A stretch of DNA of 64,000 bases from Desulfospira sp963664655 (lineage in GTDB: Bacteria; Desulfobacterota; Desulfobacteria; Desulfobacterales; Desulfobacteraceae). The notes below the pieces were generated by a model. That model ran no database searches and was not told the origin of the DNA. It worked only from the letters and a program-made list of their open reading frames with translations. This document shows positions 17,139-26,387 of this stretch, one piece after another. Position 1 is the stretch's first letter; every line of letters begins with the position of its first letter. The stretch lies in assembly GCA_963664655.2 (NCBI GenBank), contig OY761554.1, positions 3,844,001 to 3,908,000 on the forward strand, written 5' to 3'. The position numbers and the translations under genes are program-made.

Positions 17139-18309
17139 AAAGGTAATACTCTCTTGACCGGGCCTTAAAGGCTTCAAGTTCCGGCTGCCAGGTTTCCCGG
17201 ACAAGCTCAAGGTCTTCAAAGGACTCTATTTTTTGCCTTAAATCCCGGCTGCCCAAGATTAAATCAATGGGCATGCGTTTAAATTCATACTCATAGGGCG
17301 GCGGTTTGAATTCAAAGCCGTCTTCCCCATGGTGTTTCATGATCAGCTGCAAAAGAACCAGGGACGCAAAATAAGGTTCATACCGGTCCGGGTCTGTGAC
17401 ATGAATGTGAAATCCGTGGCAGGCCTGGTCATGCCATTTTCCCGACGTGGGCTCAAACACCACCGGCCGCAGATGCACCCCGTTAAGCAAGCCGGCGGCT
17501 TCTGTGGCAATGGCGGCTGAGTCCAAAAACGGCGCCCCGAACTGTTCAAAGGGCACTGTGGTGCCCCTCCCTTCGGATACATTGGTTCCTTCAAAAATCA
17601 CCTGACCGGGGTAAACCATGCAGGATGCGGGCGTGGGCAGATTGGGGGAGGGGGGAACAAAGACAAGTCCGGTATCCAAAAAAGTCATCTGTCTGTTCCA
17701 TCCCTTAAGGGGAATTACGGCAAGATCGCAGCCAATGTTAAATTCACGATTGAAAAATAAGGAAATTTCCCCTGCGGTCATCCCATGGCGCATGGGAATG
17801 GGAAACCGTCCCACAAAAGAGGCATAATCCGGCTCCAGGACATTGCCCTCAATCCGGTGCCCGCCAACGGGATTGGGCCGGTCCAGGATCACCACCTGTT
17901 TTCCCATGGCAGCCGCGGTTTCAAGACAATAGGAAATGGTGTAAATAAAGGTATAGACCCGGGTGCCCACATCCTGGATATCAATTATAAGGATATCTAT
18001 CTGATCAAACATCTGCCTTGACGGAATCCGGGTTTCACTGTACAGGCTGAAAACAGGGATGTTCAGTTCCGGGTCCAGGGTATGGCCGGACTCAATCATG
18101 TTGTCCTGTTTCTGAGCGTAAAAGCCGTGCTGGGGGGAAAACAGGGCTGTCAGCTGTCCCGGGAAAATTTCGTTGACCACCCGGGAGGCATGGGCAAAGG
18201 AATGATCCACCGATGCCGGATTGGCCAGAAGCCCGAGCCGTTTCCCCTTAAGGTTCTGGGGAATGCTTTGTTTGAGGACGTCAAGTCCTGTCATGACCGT
18301 TGGTTTCAT
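17131..18309 (-). CDS. namZ: NamZ-like exo-beta-N-acetylmuramidase (DUF1343)
   Basis: 392 residues covering the full DUF1343 family. Recognisable blocks are GLLANPASVDHSF, LFSPQHGF, LIIDIQDVGTRVYTFIYT, VILDRPNPVGG and FPIPMRHGMTAGE. In Bacillus subtilis the DUF1343 protein NamZ removes terminal MurNAc from muropeptides. No signal peptide is seen here, so the enzyme may be cytoplasmic or exported another way. It could supply MurNAc to the MurU-AmgK-like fusion at 10924-12633. rnhA follows with an overlapping start. Confidence 0.82.
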   Translation of the reverse strand: MKPTVMTGLDVLKQSIPQNLKGKRLGLLANPASVDHSFAHASRVVNEIFPGQLTALFSPQHGFYAQKQDNMIESGHTLDPELNIPVFSLYSETRIPSRQMFDQIDILIIDIQDVGTRVYTFIYTISYCLETAAAMGKQVVILDRPNPVGGHRIEGNVLEPDYASFVGRFPIPMRHGMTAGEISLFFNREFNIGCDLAVIPLKGWNRQMTFLDTGLVFVPPSPNLPTPASCMVYPGQVIFEGTNVSEGRGTTVPFEQFGAPFLDSAAIATEAAGLLNGVHLRPVVFEPTSGKWHDQACHGFHIHVTDPDRYEPYFASLVLLQLIMKHHGEDGFEFKPPPYEYEFKRMPIDLILGSRDLRQKIESFEDLELVRETWQPELEAFKARSREYYLYE

Positions 18310-18335
18310 TGCATTGTCCGGCAGTTTGGTGTTGG

Positions 18336-18402
18336 TAATTATCTGTTAGTCCTTTGGCTAATAGCTTGCAGCTAATAGCTAATGGCTTACAGCTGAAAGC
18401 TT
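18336..18402. repeat. Period-7 AGCTNAY repeat
   Basis: Heptamers AGCTAAT AGCTAAT GGCTTAC AGCTGAA on the right and partly complementary TTATCTGTTAGTC on the left, between divergent namZ and hisC. Confidence 0.55.
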
Positions 18403-18513
18403 CTTCTACCACAGGTACAGATAAAACTTCAAATCTTAACTTGCATCTATAATGGTTTTACTTTAAACATGAAGTTTTGAAAAAAAGGCACCACTTATCA
18501 GGAGTACTATAAA

Positions 18514-19602
18514 ATGAAATTTGTCATCAGTGAGCCGGTGAAAACCATTAAACCGTATGAGGCCGGCAAACCCTTAAAGGAACTTGAACGGGAATACGGC
18601 ATTTCCAATGCCGTGAAACTGGCATCCAATGAAAACCCCATAGGCTTTTCCCCCCTGGTCACCCGGGCTGTGGAAAGCTGCCTGCCGGACATGTACCGGT
18701 ACCCGGAGCCGTCTGCCCACTCCCTTTGCACCAAACTGGCCAAAAAGTTTAAGGTCCAGTTTGAAAATATTGTTCTTGGCAACGGGTCTGATGACATTAT
18801 TGCCCTGCTGGCCCACGGGTTTTTAAACCCCGGGGATGAAGCCTTAATGCCGCTGCCCTCTTTTTTGATGTATGAGATCAGTGTCAAAACCGCCAAAGGG
18901 GTCCCGGTCATGATCCCGCTCAAGGATTTTTCAACCAACTTAAAAGAAATTGTCGACAAGGTCACGGACCGGACCAAACTGGTGTTTGTCACCAACCCGT
19001 TTAACCCCACGGGCAGCATGGTGACCCAAAAGGAATTTTCAGGCTTTGCCGCTGACCTGCCCGATGATGTTCTCATCGTGATGGACGAGGCTTATATTGA
19101 GTTTGCCCGGGACCCTGATATATACAACAGCCTTGACACCCCCCTGTCAGATCCCCGGGTGGTGACCTTGAGAACCTTTTCCAAAGCCTACGGCCTTGCC
19201 GGGTTCAGGATCGGTTACGGGATCATGGACAAAGAAGTGGCCGAGATCCTCAACCGGATAAAGCAGCCCTTTAATGTCAACGGCCTGGCCCAGGCCGCAG
19301 CTGAGGCCGCCCTGGAAGATGACGCATTTTTAAACCAAAGCATTGAAACCGTTCACCGGGGGCTGGATTTCTTTAAAGAAGAACTGAGCAAAATGGGACT
19401 GGCCTGCCTGCCCACCCAGGCCAATTTTCTAATGGTGGATTTAAAAACAGACGCCACCGCAGTGTTTCAAAAGCTGCTGGCTGAAGGGGTTATTGTCCGG
19501 TCCCTGAGATCCTACGGGTTTGACTCCTTTATCCGGATTAACGCCGGAACCCCCAAAGAGAACGAGATTTTTATTGCAGCATTAAAAAAGGTTTTGGGAT
19601 AA
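18514..19602 (+). CDS. hisC: Histidinol-phosphate aminotransferase
   Basis: 362 residues, fold-type I PLP aminotransferase of the HisC family. Seen: N-terminal YEAGKPLKELEREYGI and KLASNENPIGFSP; NPFNPTGSMV; MDEAYIEFA; and the PLP lysine in TFSKAYGLAGFRIGYG; C-terminal FIRINAGTPKENE. It converts histidinol phosphate and 2-oxoglutarate to imidazole-acetol phosphate and glutamate, reversibly, in histidine synthesis; aromatic amino acids are sometimes used as well. AGGAG lies before the ATG. cmk follows after 8 bp. There are no other his genes in the window. Confidence 0.93.
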   Translation: MKFVISEPVKTIKPYEAGKPLKELEREYGISNAVKLASNENPIGFSPLVTRAVESCLPDMYRYPEPSAHSLCTKLAKKFKVQFENIVLGNGSDDIIALLAHGFLNPGDEALMPLPSFLMYEISVKTAKGVPVMIPLKDFSTNLKEIVDKVTDRTKLVFVTNPFNPTGSMVTQKEFSGFAADLPDDVLIVMDEAYIEFARDPDIYNSLDTPLSDPRVVTLRTFSKAYGLAGFRIGYGIMDKEVAEILNRIKQPFNVNGLAQAAAEAALEDDAFLNQSIETVHRGLDFFKEELSKMGLACLPTQANFLMVDLKTDATAVFQKLLAEGVIVRSLRSYGFDSFIRINAGTPKENEIFIAALKKVLG

Positions 19603-19610
19603 ACAGGTTT

Positions 19611-20270
19611 ATGGCACACCGAATCATCACCATTGACGGGCCGGCCGGAGCCGGCAAAACCACCGTATCCAAGGCCCTTGCCCGGGAACTTGGTATTGTT
19701 TATGTGGATACCGGGGCATTATACCGGGGAACCGCTTATGAGATCAAATGCCAGTCCATAGACTGGGAAGATGATGCCGAGCTGTCCGCTTTTCTTTCAA
19801 GGCTTGACCTTGGGTTTGACATCAGAGACCAGGAGCTGACCCTGATATCCTCGGGCCGGGACATCACGCCCCTTATCCGGACCTCTGAAATTTCCATGCT
19901 GGCCTCAACCGTATCGGCAAAGCCCCTGGTCCGAAAAGCCCTGCTGTCCACTCAGAGAAAAATCGCTCAAGAACAGCCAGCGGTGTTTGAAGGCCGGGAC
20001 ATGGGCACGGTGGTCTTTCCCAACGCGGACGTTAAATTCTTTTTATCGGCGGACCTGTCGGTAAGGGCCAAACGGCGGTTTGATGAAACCCTCAGCAGCC
20101 AAAAGGATATCCAATCCATTACCAGAGATATGGCCAAAAGGGACCACGACGATTCAAGCCGGGATACAGCCCCCCTCAAACCGGCAGCCGATGCCGTGCA
20201 TATTGATTCCACCAACCTCACCGTCCGGGAGGTGGTGGCGCTGATGATGTCCCATATCACGGCCGCATGA
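19611..20270 (+). CDS. cmk: Cytidylate kinase
   Basis: 219 residues, the usual Cmk length. Walker A is IDGPAGAGKTTVSKALA; YVDTGALYRG is the family's substrate-binding start; EGRDMGTVVFPNADVKFFLSAD and the RDHDDSSRDTAPLKPA lid are conserved. It phosphorylates CMP and dCMP with ATP. It is cotranscribed with hisC. Its last 14 bases overlap the end of the convergent acyl-CoA dehydrogenase-like gene. Confidence 0.94.
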   Translation: MAHRIITIDGPAGAGKTTVSKALARELGIVYVDTGALYRGTAYEIKCQSIDWEDDAELSAFLSRLDLGFDIRDQELTLISSGRDITPLIRTSEISMLASTVSAKPLVRKALLSTQRKIAQEQPAVFEGRDMGTVVFPNADVKFFLSADLSVRAKRRFDETLSSQKDIQSITRDMAKRDHDDSSRDTAPLKPAADAVHIDSTNLTVREVVALMMSHITAA

Positions 20271-21246
20271 ATCTTGTGGAAAAAAAGAGCAGGTCTTTGA
20301 ATTTCAGGTGAAATTCATTGGGAAGACGGGCCGCATCGTCCTGAACCGCATGTTTGAGATTTTCGATAAAGGGCGCAAGATGGGATACGGGGGCCTGGAG
20401 CGGCTGGACAAAGTGGTTGGTCCGGGCTGACCGGATCTGGTCATCCGTTAACCGGGTAATCCGGGAAAGGCCGGATTCAAGATCTGTTTTGCCCGGAATG
20501 TTCACCCGGGTATATTCCCTGATTTTTTCGGCAAGATAAAGGGACAGCCCAAACAGGGCTTCGGTGATACAGCTTCGTTCAACAATGCCCCATGAGGCCA
20601 GAAGCTTTCGAACCTTGCCCGGCGGTATGGGCAACAGGAAGCTTGTATCGGCTTGAAAATTTTTAAGGACCAGTGCGGCATGGCAGGCCGTATGCAGACA
20701 GCCCACATCAATGGCCTTAAATCCATCTTCCGGAATAGCGGCAACCGGCAAAAAGATCAGGGTGGAGATTTTGGCCTCCCCGGGGAAGCGACCGCCAAGG
20801 AAGATGGTATCAGCCAGCGAACCGCCGGTAATATAGGTCTTTGTCCCGTTTAAGCAGAGGGTTTTGTGGTCATTTTCAACGATCAGGGGGGCTTCGCGGT
20901 TTTCGGAAACGGCAAGGGCTCCAATTGACGTGTTGTGGCCGGCGCTCACGGCCTCATGGCCCGGGTCCAAAGCATGCACCGCGTCTAAAACAGGCCGTAT
21001 GAGCGCCGCCTGAACAATCCAGATCAGGCCAAGCCCCATATCACCGGTTGTCCGGGCCAGCGTCAATGAGGGGCGCTGTTTATCACAAGAAAGGTCTGCC
21101 GGAAAAATTCTAAGAAAATTTCTCCACGCATCCACTGAAAGATTTTTAGACCGGCACCGGTCCGGAAAAGATGTCTCAAGTTCTGAGAAAATATCAGGAT
21201 CATTAAAATTGGCCGGCATGGGTTCCGGTTTGTTTTTTTCTGGCAT
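20257..21246 (-). CDS. Divergent acyl-CoA dehydrogenase-like protein
   Basis: 329 residues, shorter than typical acyl-CoA dehydrogenases (~380). The middle beta-domain is evident (NGTKTYITGGSLADTIFLGGR, the family's NG.K.yItn..a). The C-terminal helical domain is reduced: after RVNIPGKTDLESGLSRITRLTDDQIRSARTN there is no recognisable QxxGG...P segment and I cannot place a catalytic glutamate. It may be a non-catalytic or specialised paralogue. It is a single gene, convergent with cmk. Confidence 0.6.
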   Translation of the reverse strand: MPEKNKPEPMPANFNDPDIFSELETSFPDRCRSKNLSVDAWRNFLRIFPADLSCDKQRPSLTLARTTGDMGLGLIWIVQAALIRPVLDAVHALDPGHEAVSAGHNTSIGALAVSENREAPLIVENDHKTLCLNGTKTYITGGSLADTIFLGGRFPGEAKISTLIFLPVAAIPEDGFKAIDVGCLHTACHAALVLKNFQADTSFLLPIPPGKVRKLLASWGIVERSCITEALFGLSLYLAEKIREYTRVNIPGKTDLESGLSRITRLTDDQIRSARTNHFVQPLQAPVSHLAPFIENLKHAVQDDAARLPNEFHLKFKDLLFFSTRFMRP

Positions 21247-21319
21247 AAAAGAATTTAGCTTTCAACAGCACTTCATTATATTTAAGATTACGCATCCGGT
21301 CTGCGGTCTGTGGTTTCCC

Positions 21320-22252
21320 TTATTCCGTTCTCCCTTCATATAACTCCTTTGCCCGGTAGGAGCTTCGCACAAAAGGACCCGAGGCCACCTGTCTGAACCC
21401 CATTTGCCGGGCCAGGGTTTCAAGGGCTTCAAATTCTTCGGGCGAATAATATTTTTTTACTTGAAGGTGGGCTTTGGAGGGCTGAAGATACTGGCCCATG
21501 GTCAGGATATCGCAGCCGTGGCCGTGAAGGTCCCGGAGAGTTTGGACCAGTTCGTCCCGGGTTTCGCCAAGGCCCACCATGATGCCGGATTTGGCCGGGA
21601 TGGACGGTGCCAGGGTCTTGGCCCGTTGAATCAGGTCCAGGGAACGCTGGTAAACGGCGTCAGGCCGGGCTTTATCATAAAGGGAGGCCACGGTTTCAAG
21701 GTTGTGGTTCAGGACATCGGGTCGGGCGTCCAAGACCGTTTTAAGGGCTTTGGGATCTCCCTTGAAATCCGGGATCAGCACCTCCACCCGGATGGGGTCG
21801 CCGTTCCGGGTTGATCCCATTTTCCGGATGGCCTCAATGGCCCGGGCAAAGTGGCCGGCCCCGCCGTCATCAAGATCGTCCCGGGTCACCGAGGTCACCA
21901 CCACATAGGTTAACCCAAGATCCAGGACCGTTTGGGCCAGCCGTTCCGGTTCCTCCGGGTCCAGGGGCAACACCGGATTGGACTTCACATTGCAGAACCG
22001 GCAGTTCCGGGTACAGTCCCGGCCCATGATCATGAAGGTGGCGGTCTGCCGGGTAAAACACTCAAACATGTTGGGGCAGTTGGCCTCCTGACAGACCGTG
22101 TGAAGCCTGGCCTCGGCCAGGCGCCGGGTCATTTGCCGGCAGGCCCCGCCTTTGGGCAGGCTTTTTTTGAGCCACCCGGGTTTGGGGACGTGACGGTTGC
22201 GGGGGGCATTTGAGTCTTTTTCAGCGGGAATGGGTTTACCTGAAACATTCAT
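21320..22252 (-). CDS. lipA: Lipoyl synthase
   Basis: 310 residues from the ATG at 22252 (AAGGA seven bases upstream); an ATG ten codons earlier has no ribosome-binding site. The auxiliary-cluster cysteines are in CQEANCPNMFEC, the radical-SAM cluster in CTRNCRFC, and the terminal serine motif in RSSYRAKE. It inserts two sulfurs into the octanoyl group on GcvH or other lipoyl domains. It lies in a lipB-gcv cluster, so GcvH encoded next door is a likely substrate. Confidence 0.96.
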   Translation of the reverse strand: MNVSGKPIPAEKDSNAPRNRHVPKPGWLKKSLPKGGACRQMTRRLAEARLHTVCQEANCPNMFECFTRQTATFMIMGRDCTRNCRFCNVKSNPVLPLDPEEPERLAQTVLDLGLTYVVVTSVTRDDLDDGGAGHFARAIEAIRKMGSTRNGDPIRVEVLIPDFKGDPKALKTVLDARPDVLNHNLETVASLYDKARPDAVYQRSLDLIQRAKTLAPSIPAKSGIMVGLGETRDELVQTLRDLHGHGCDILTMGQYLQPSKAHLQVKKYYSPEEFEALETLARQMGFRQVASGPFVRSSYRAKELYEGRTE

Positions 22253-22317
22253 GGGGGTGTCCTTGATGCGGGGTAACCGCATATATTAAAAATATATAAG
22301 TGTAAGGAAATAGGAAG

Positions 22318-22336
22318 AAGGAAGACCGGAGACCGA
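22318..22336. repeat. Short period-7 GGAGACC tract
   Basis: GAAGACC GGAGACC GA, a half copy of the family seen at 3451, 12738, 30044 and 59223. Confidence 0.4.
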
Positions 22337-22381
22337 ATTCGGGGATCGGCGTCCTGTGCCTAACGATTTGAGAGAGCAAGG

Positions 22382-22430
22382 TAGGAACGGGCCATGCCCG
22401 CGATTCGATCGCGGGCATGGCCCGCTCCTA
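22382..22430. repeat. 49-bp REP-like palindrome, copy 1
   Basis: TAGGAACGGGCCATGCCCGC, a short AT-rich centre, and the inverse GCGGGCATGGCCCGCTCCTA; only one arm base differs from a perfect palindrome. A near-identical 49-bp copy is at 30098-30146. It resembles the repetitive extragenic palindromes associated elsewhere with RAYT transposases, but none is encoded here. Confidence 0.7.
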
Positions 22431-22452
22431 CGCCTATCCACCTTGAGCCTAA

Positions 22453-23181
22453 TTACCTTTTATCAATACGATTACCCTGATCCTCAACAGGGGTAAAATG
22501 AAATATATCGCAAAAATGGCCGAACATCATCTCTTTGATCCGGTCCGTGGACAGATCCTGAGTCTTTCCCTGTGCCAGCAGTTCCTTTTCAATGGAGGTC
22601 ATGGCCAGGTTTTCAAACCCGCAGGGGTGGATCCAGGAAAACGGGGTCAGATCCGGTGTAATGTTCAGGGCCAGCCCGTGGATGGAAACCCCCTTTTTAA
22701 CGGCAAGGCCCACGGATCCGATTTTGGACGCCCCTGCCCAGAGACCTCTTTTTACAGGATCGCCAGCCGTATGGACCCCCAATTGTGCGGCGGTCCGTTC
22801 CATAACAGCCTCAAGTCCGGCAACAAAATCTTTTACACCGATCCTGGCACGTTCCAGGTGGACCACCGGATAAAGAACGGCCTGGCCCGGACAGTGAAAG
22901 GTGATGTTGCCCCCGCGGCTGGTCTGAATGACCCGGATGTTTTCCCGTTCAAGAAAGAATTCAGACACCATCAGGTTTTCCCGGCCCCCCCGCTTGCCCA
23001 GGGTATAGACCCTGGGGTGCTGGACAAAATAAATATGGTCCGGCACCCCGGGGCCTTCAATAATCCGGTCCCGCGTTCTGATCTGGAGCTCCAGGGCCTT
23101 TTCATAATCCATAAACCCCAGGTCCCGGAAAACAGCCCCGGCCGTAGAAACACCGGTTTTTTTTAAATCCTTCTTATCCAC
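22453..23181 (-). CDS. lipB: Octanoyltransferase
   Basis: About 242 residues from a GTG at 23181 that overlaps the gcvPB stop; a TTG at 23217 would add 12 residues and an ATG at 23112 would remove the start of the fold, so the exact start is uncertain. Family blocks: VYTLGKRGGRENL, TSRGGNITFHCPGQAVLYPVVHL, catalytic Lys in ASKIGSVGLAVKKGVSIHGLALN and acyl-accepting Cys in WIHPCGF. It moves octanoate from acyl carrier protein to GcvH or other lipoyl domains, the step before LipA. Confidence 0.93.
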   Translation of the reverse strand: MDKKDLKKTGVSTAGAVFRDLGFMDYEKALELQIRTRDRIIEGPGVPDHIYFVQHPRVYTLGKRGGRENLMVSEFFLERENIRVIQTSRGGNITFHCPGQAVLYPVVHLERARIGVKDFVAGLEAVMERTAAQLGVHTAGDPVKRGLWAGASKIGSVGLAVKKGVSIHGLALNITPDLTPFSWIHPCGFENLAMTSIEKELLAQGKTQDLSTDRIKEMMFGHFCDIFHFTPVEDQGNRIDKR

Positions 23182-24628
23182 AAAGACAGGGTTTCCGGGC
23201 CGCCGTGACCTCGTCAAGCCGGGTCACCTTGGGGATAACCGGGGCCTTGTGCAGCAGGTCCGGGTTTTCTCTGGCCTCGGCGGCAATGGCCTTTACCGCC
23301 TCAATAAACTGGTCTAAGTCCTGCTTGGACTCGGTTTCCGTGGGCTCCACCATAAAGGCCGCATCCACCACCAGGGGAAAATACACCGTGGGGGGATGAA
23401 ACCCGTAATCCAGCAGCCGCTTGGCCATGTCCATGGTGGTGATGTGGTATTCCTGCTGGTGTTTGTCATTGAATACACATTCGTGCATGCAGGGCCGGTC
23501 ATAGGGCAGGTTCAACGTGTCTTTTAAGCTCTCCTTGACATAATTGGCATTGAGAACCGCCAGCTGGGACGCTTTTTTAAGCCCCTCACCGCCCATGGAC
23601 AGAATGTAGGCATAGGCCTTGACCATGACGCCGAAATGGCCGTAAAAGGTGTGCATCCGGCCAATGGAATCCGGGCAGTCAGAGACCAGTTTGTAAGTAT
23701 CCAGTTTCTTTTCCACCCGGGGAACCGGCAGAAAGGGAATCAGATCCTGCCGGACCGCCACGGGTCCGGCCCCGGGGCCGCCGCCGCCGTGGGGCGTGGA
23801 AAAGGTCTTGTGCAAATTGTAATGCAGCACGTCAATGCCCAGCTCTCCGGGCCGGACCATTCCCATGACCGCATTCATGTTGGCCCCGTCTCCGTACACC
23901 AGGCCGCCTTTGGCATGGACAACGTCACACACGGTTTTGATGTTTTCTTCAAACAGCCCTAAAGTATTGGGGTTGGTGATCATGATGCCGGCGGTATCCT
24001 CGTCCATGGCCGCTGCCACGGTATCGGGCTCCAGCATTCCCTTTGCCCCGGACTTGATATTAACGGACTGGTATCCGCACAGGCTGGCGCTGGCCGGATT
24101 GGTGCCGTGGGCCGTATCCGGCACCAGGATTTTGGACCGCTGGTGTTTGTTTCTGGCGTGAAAGGCATGGATGATGAGCATGCCGGTCAGTTCCCCGTGG
24201 GCCCCGGCCGCGGGCTGAAGGGTAACCCCGGGAAGGCCGGCAATTTCAGCCAGGGCCTTTTCCAAATGATACATCAGTTTTAAAGATCCCTGGGAAAACG
24301 CCTCCCCTGCCAGGGGGTGGGCTGCGGCAAACCCTTTGCGGGCCGCCTGGACCTCATTGGTTTTGGGGTTGTATTTCATGGTGCAGGACCCCAAGGGGTA
24401 CATCCCTGAATCCACACCGAAATTCCACTGGGACAGCCTTGTAAAATGGCGGACCACATCCAGTTCGGACAGCTCGGGCAGGGCCGGGGCATCCCCGGTC
24501 AGGTCAGGCCCTAAGGGGCTGCGGTCCACATCCAGCCTGGGAAGGGAAACCGCGCATCGTCCCTGCCGGCTTTTGTCCCAGACATTGGGTTCATTAAAAA
24601 TCAGGCCGCTGGCTCCGGGTGTCATCAT
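23174..24628 (-). CDS. gcvPB: Glycine decarboxylase (P-protein) subunit 2
   Basis: 484 residues, the C-terminal half of P-protein encoded as a separate subunit. The PLP lysine is in LHYNLHKTFSTPHGGGGPG; GPQ-like and TAHGTNPASA blocks that bind PLP phosphate are present. With GcvPA it decarboxylates glycine and loads aminomethyl onto GcvH lipoate. AAAGGAGG precedes the start, which overlaps the gcvPA stop by 4 bp (ATGA), giving coupled 1:1 synthesis. Confidence 0.96.
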   Translation of the reverse strand: MMTPGASGLIFNEPNVWDKSRQGRCAVSLPRLDVDRSPLGPDLTGDAPALPELSELDVVRHFTRLSQWNFGVDSGMYPLGSCTMKYNPKTNEVQAARKGFAAAHPLAGEAFSQGSLKLMYHLEKALAEIAGLPGVTLQPAAGAHGELTGMLIIHAFHARNKHQRSKILVPDTAHGTNPASASLCGYQSVNIKSGAKGMLEPDTVAAAMDEDTAGIMITNPNTLGLFEENIKTVCDVVHAKGGLVYGDGANMNAVMGMVRPGELGIDVLHYNLHKTFSTPHGGGGPGAGPVAVRQDLIPFLPVPRVEKKLDTYKLVSDCPDSIGRMHTFYGHFGVMVKAYAYILSMGGEGLKKASQLAVLNANYVKESLKDTLNLPYDRPCMHECVFNDKHQQEYHITTMDMAKRLLDYGFHPPTVYFPLVVDAAFMVEPTETESKQDLDQFIEAVKAIAAEARENPDLLHKAPVIPKVTRLDEVTAARKPCLCG

Positions 24629-25959
24629 GCCACCTCCTTTATCAGATCATCCATATCCTGTCTGGATGCGGTTTCCGTGGCGCAAAAAAGGTAATGCCCC
24701 TTTAATTGGGGATACCAGGGGTCAAGGGCAAGCCCTGCGAAGGTGCAGGCCTTAGCCGCAAGGGCATCTCTTTTGCTCTCAAACCCCTGAGGGGCCTTAA
24801 GGACAAATTCATTGAAAAAGGGTTTTTCAGACAGGGGGGTAAACCCGGCTTTGACCAGTCCGTTTTTCAGGTAAACGGCCCGGTCATGGTTTTGCTGGGA
24901 AATTTCGCGCATGCCGATTTTTCCCGCACAGGACAGGTACATGGCCGCGGTCATGGCGTTGAGCCCGTTGTTGGAACAGATGTTGGAAGAGGCTTTTTCC
25001 CGCCGGATATGCTGTTCTCTGGTGGCCAGGGTCAGGACATACCCGTCCTTGCCGTTGGCATCCTGGGTCCGGCCGATGAGTCTGCCGGGCAGGTTTCTCA
25101 TCATGGCCTTTGTCCCGGCCAGAAGGCCCAGGCCCGGGCCGCCGAATGATTTGGGAATCCCCAGACTCTGGCCTTCGCCGGCGGTAAGGTCCGCCCCGAA
25201 GGTGCCCGGGGCCTTGAGCAGCCCATAGGCCAGGGCCTCGGTAAAGGAGACGATAAACAGCGCCTTTTTGCTGTCGGCCTGCTGTTTAAATGCGGAAAGA
25301 TTTTCAATTTGTCCGAAAAAGTTGGGGGACTGGACCGCCACCCCGGCGATCCCTTCCATGGATTCAAGGGCGGCAAGGTCCGTCAGCCCCTCATCCGTGT
25401 AAGGAATAAGGGCCATTTCGAAACCGGCCGGTTTCAGGTAGGTGGCCATGATCTGCCGGTGGGCCGGATGGACCAGGGCAGACACCGCAATTTTACGGGC
25501 CTTCTTGTCTTTGCGCAGGGCGATCAGGGCGCATTCGGCCAGGGCCGTGCCGCCGTCATAATGGGAGGCCGTGGCAATATCCATTTTTAACAGTTCGCAG
25601 ATCATGGTCTGGAATTCGTAAATTCCCTGGAGTGTTCCCTGGCTGACCTCGGGCTGGTAGGGGGTATAGGCGGTGGCAAATTCAGACCGGGAAATCAGGT
25701 AAGGAACAATGGCCGGGATAAAATGATCGTAACTGCCGGCCCCGATAAAGCACTTATAGTTCCGGCAGGCAATGTTGGCACAGGCCAGGTCATCCATATG
25801 GGCGTTAAGGTCCCACTCGCTTAAGGCCGGGCCAAGGTCCAGGGGCGTCTTTGTCTTCAGATTGTCCGGGATGCCGGCAAACAGATCGTCCAAGGTGCTG
25901 CAGCCGGTTCTGGCCAGCATTTCCCGGATATCTTCCTGGGTATGGGGAAGGTAACGCAT
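24625..25959 (-). CDS. gcvPA: Glycine decarboxylase (P-protein) subunit 1
   Basis: 444 residues, the N-terminal half of P-protein (MRYLPHTQEDIREMLARTGCSTLDDLF; FIGAGSYDHFIPAIV; YTPYQPEVSQGTLQGIYEFQTM; DGGTALAEC; SFGGPGLGLLAG). It lacks the PLP lysine, which is in GcvPB. It forms an alpha2beta2 enzyme with GcvPB. AAAGGA lies ten bases before the ATG. The split P-protein is common in anaerobes and Gram-positives. Confidence 0.96.
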   Translation of the reverse strand: MRYLPHTQEDIREMLARTGCSTLDDLFAGIPDNLKTKTPLDLGPALSEWDLNAHMDDLACANIACRNYKCFIGAGSYDHFIPAIVPYLISRSEFATAYTPYQPEVSQGTLQGIYEFQTMICELLKMDIATASHYDGGTALAECALIALRKDKKARKIAVSALVHPAHRQIMATYLKPAGFEMALIPYTDEGLTDLAALESMEGIAGVAVQSPNFFGQIENLSAFKQQADSKKALFIVSFTEALAYGLLKAPGTFGADLTAGEGQSLGIPKSFGGPGLGLLAGTKAMMRNLPGRLIGRTQDANGKDGYVLTLATREQHIRREKASSNICSNNGLNAMTAAMYLSCAGKIGMREISQQNHDRAVYLKNGLVKAGFTPLSEKPFFNEFVLKAPQGFESKRDALAAKACTFAGLALDPWYPQLKGHYLFCATETASRQDMDDLIKEVA

Positions 25960-25965
25960 GGCTTT

Positions 25966-26364
25966 CTATCCTTTCAGCGTGTCAAGATAGGCGGCCCTGT
26001 CCATGAGCTGATCCAGTTCAGACAGGTCGTCCGGCTTGACCTTGATGATCCATCCCCCGGTATAGGGGGCGTTGTTCACCAGTTCCGGGGCATCTTCAAG
26101 GCCCTGGTTCACCTCGGCAATTTCACCGGAAACCGGGATATACATTTCAGAAACCGCCTTTACCGACTCCACAGAGCCGAATTCATCCCCTTTGGCAAAA
26201 GTATCCCCGATTTCCGGCACTTCCACAAAAACGATTTCCCCAAGCTGGTCCTGGGCATAATCGTTGATGCCAACCAGGACCACATCGTTGTCTAATTTTG
26301 CCCATTCGTGGTCCTGGGTATACTTGACGTCTTCGGGCAGGTTAAGGCCGTTTAGTTCTTTCAT
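25966..26364 (-). CDS. gcvH: Glycine cleavage H protein
   Basis: 132 residues. The lipoyl-lysine sits in GSVESVKAVSEMYIPVSGE; the C-terminal GGWIIKVKPDDLSELDQLMD is typical. It shuttles the aminomethyl arm between P-, T- and L-proteins and is the probable local substrate of LipB/LipA. It is within six bases of gcvPA. Confidence 0.96.
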   Translation of the reverse strand: MKELNGLNLPEDVKYTQDHEWAKLDNDVVLVGINDYAQDQLGEIVFVEVPEIGDTFAKGDEFGSVESVKAVSEMYIPVSGEIAEVNQGLEDAPELVNNAPYTGGWIIKVKPDDLSELDQLMDRAAYLDTLKG

Positions 26365-26387
26365 GGCGGACTCCTATTAATTTTGAA

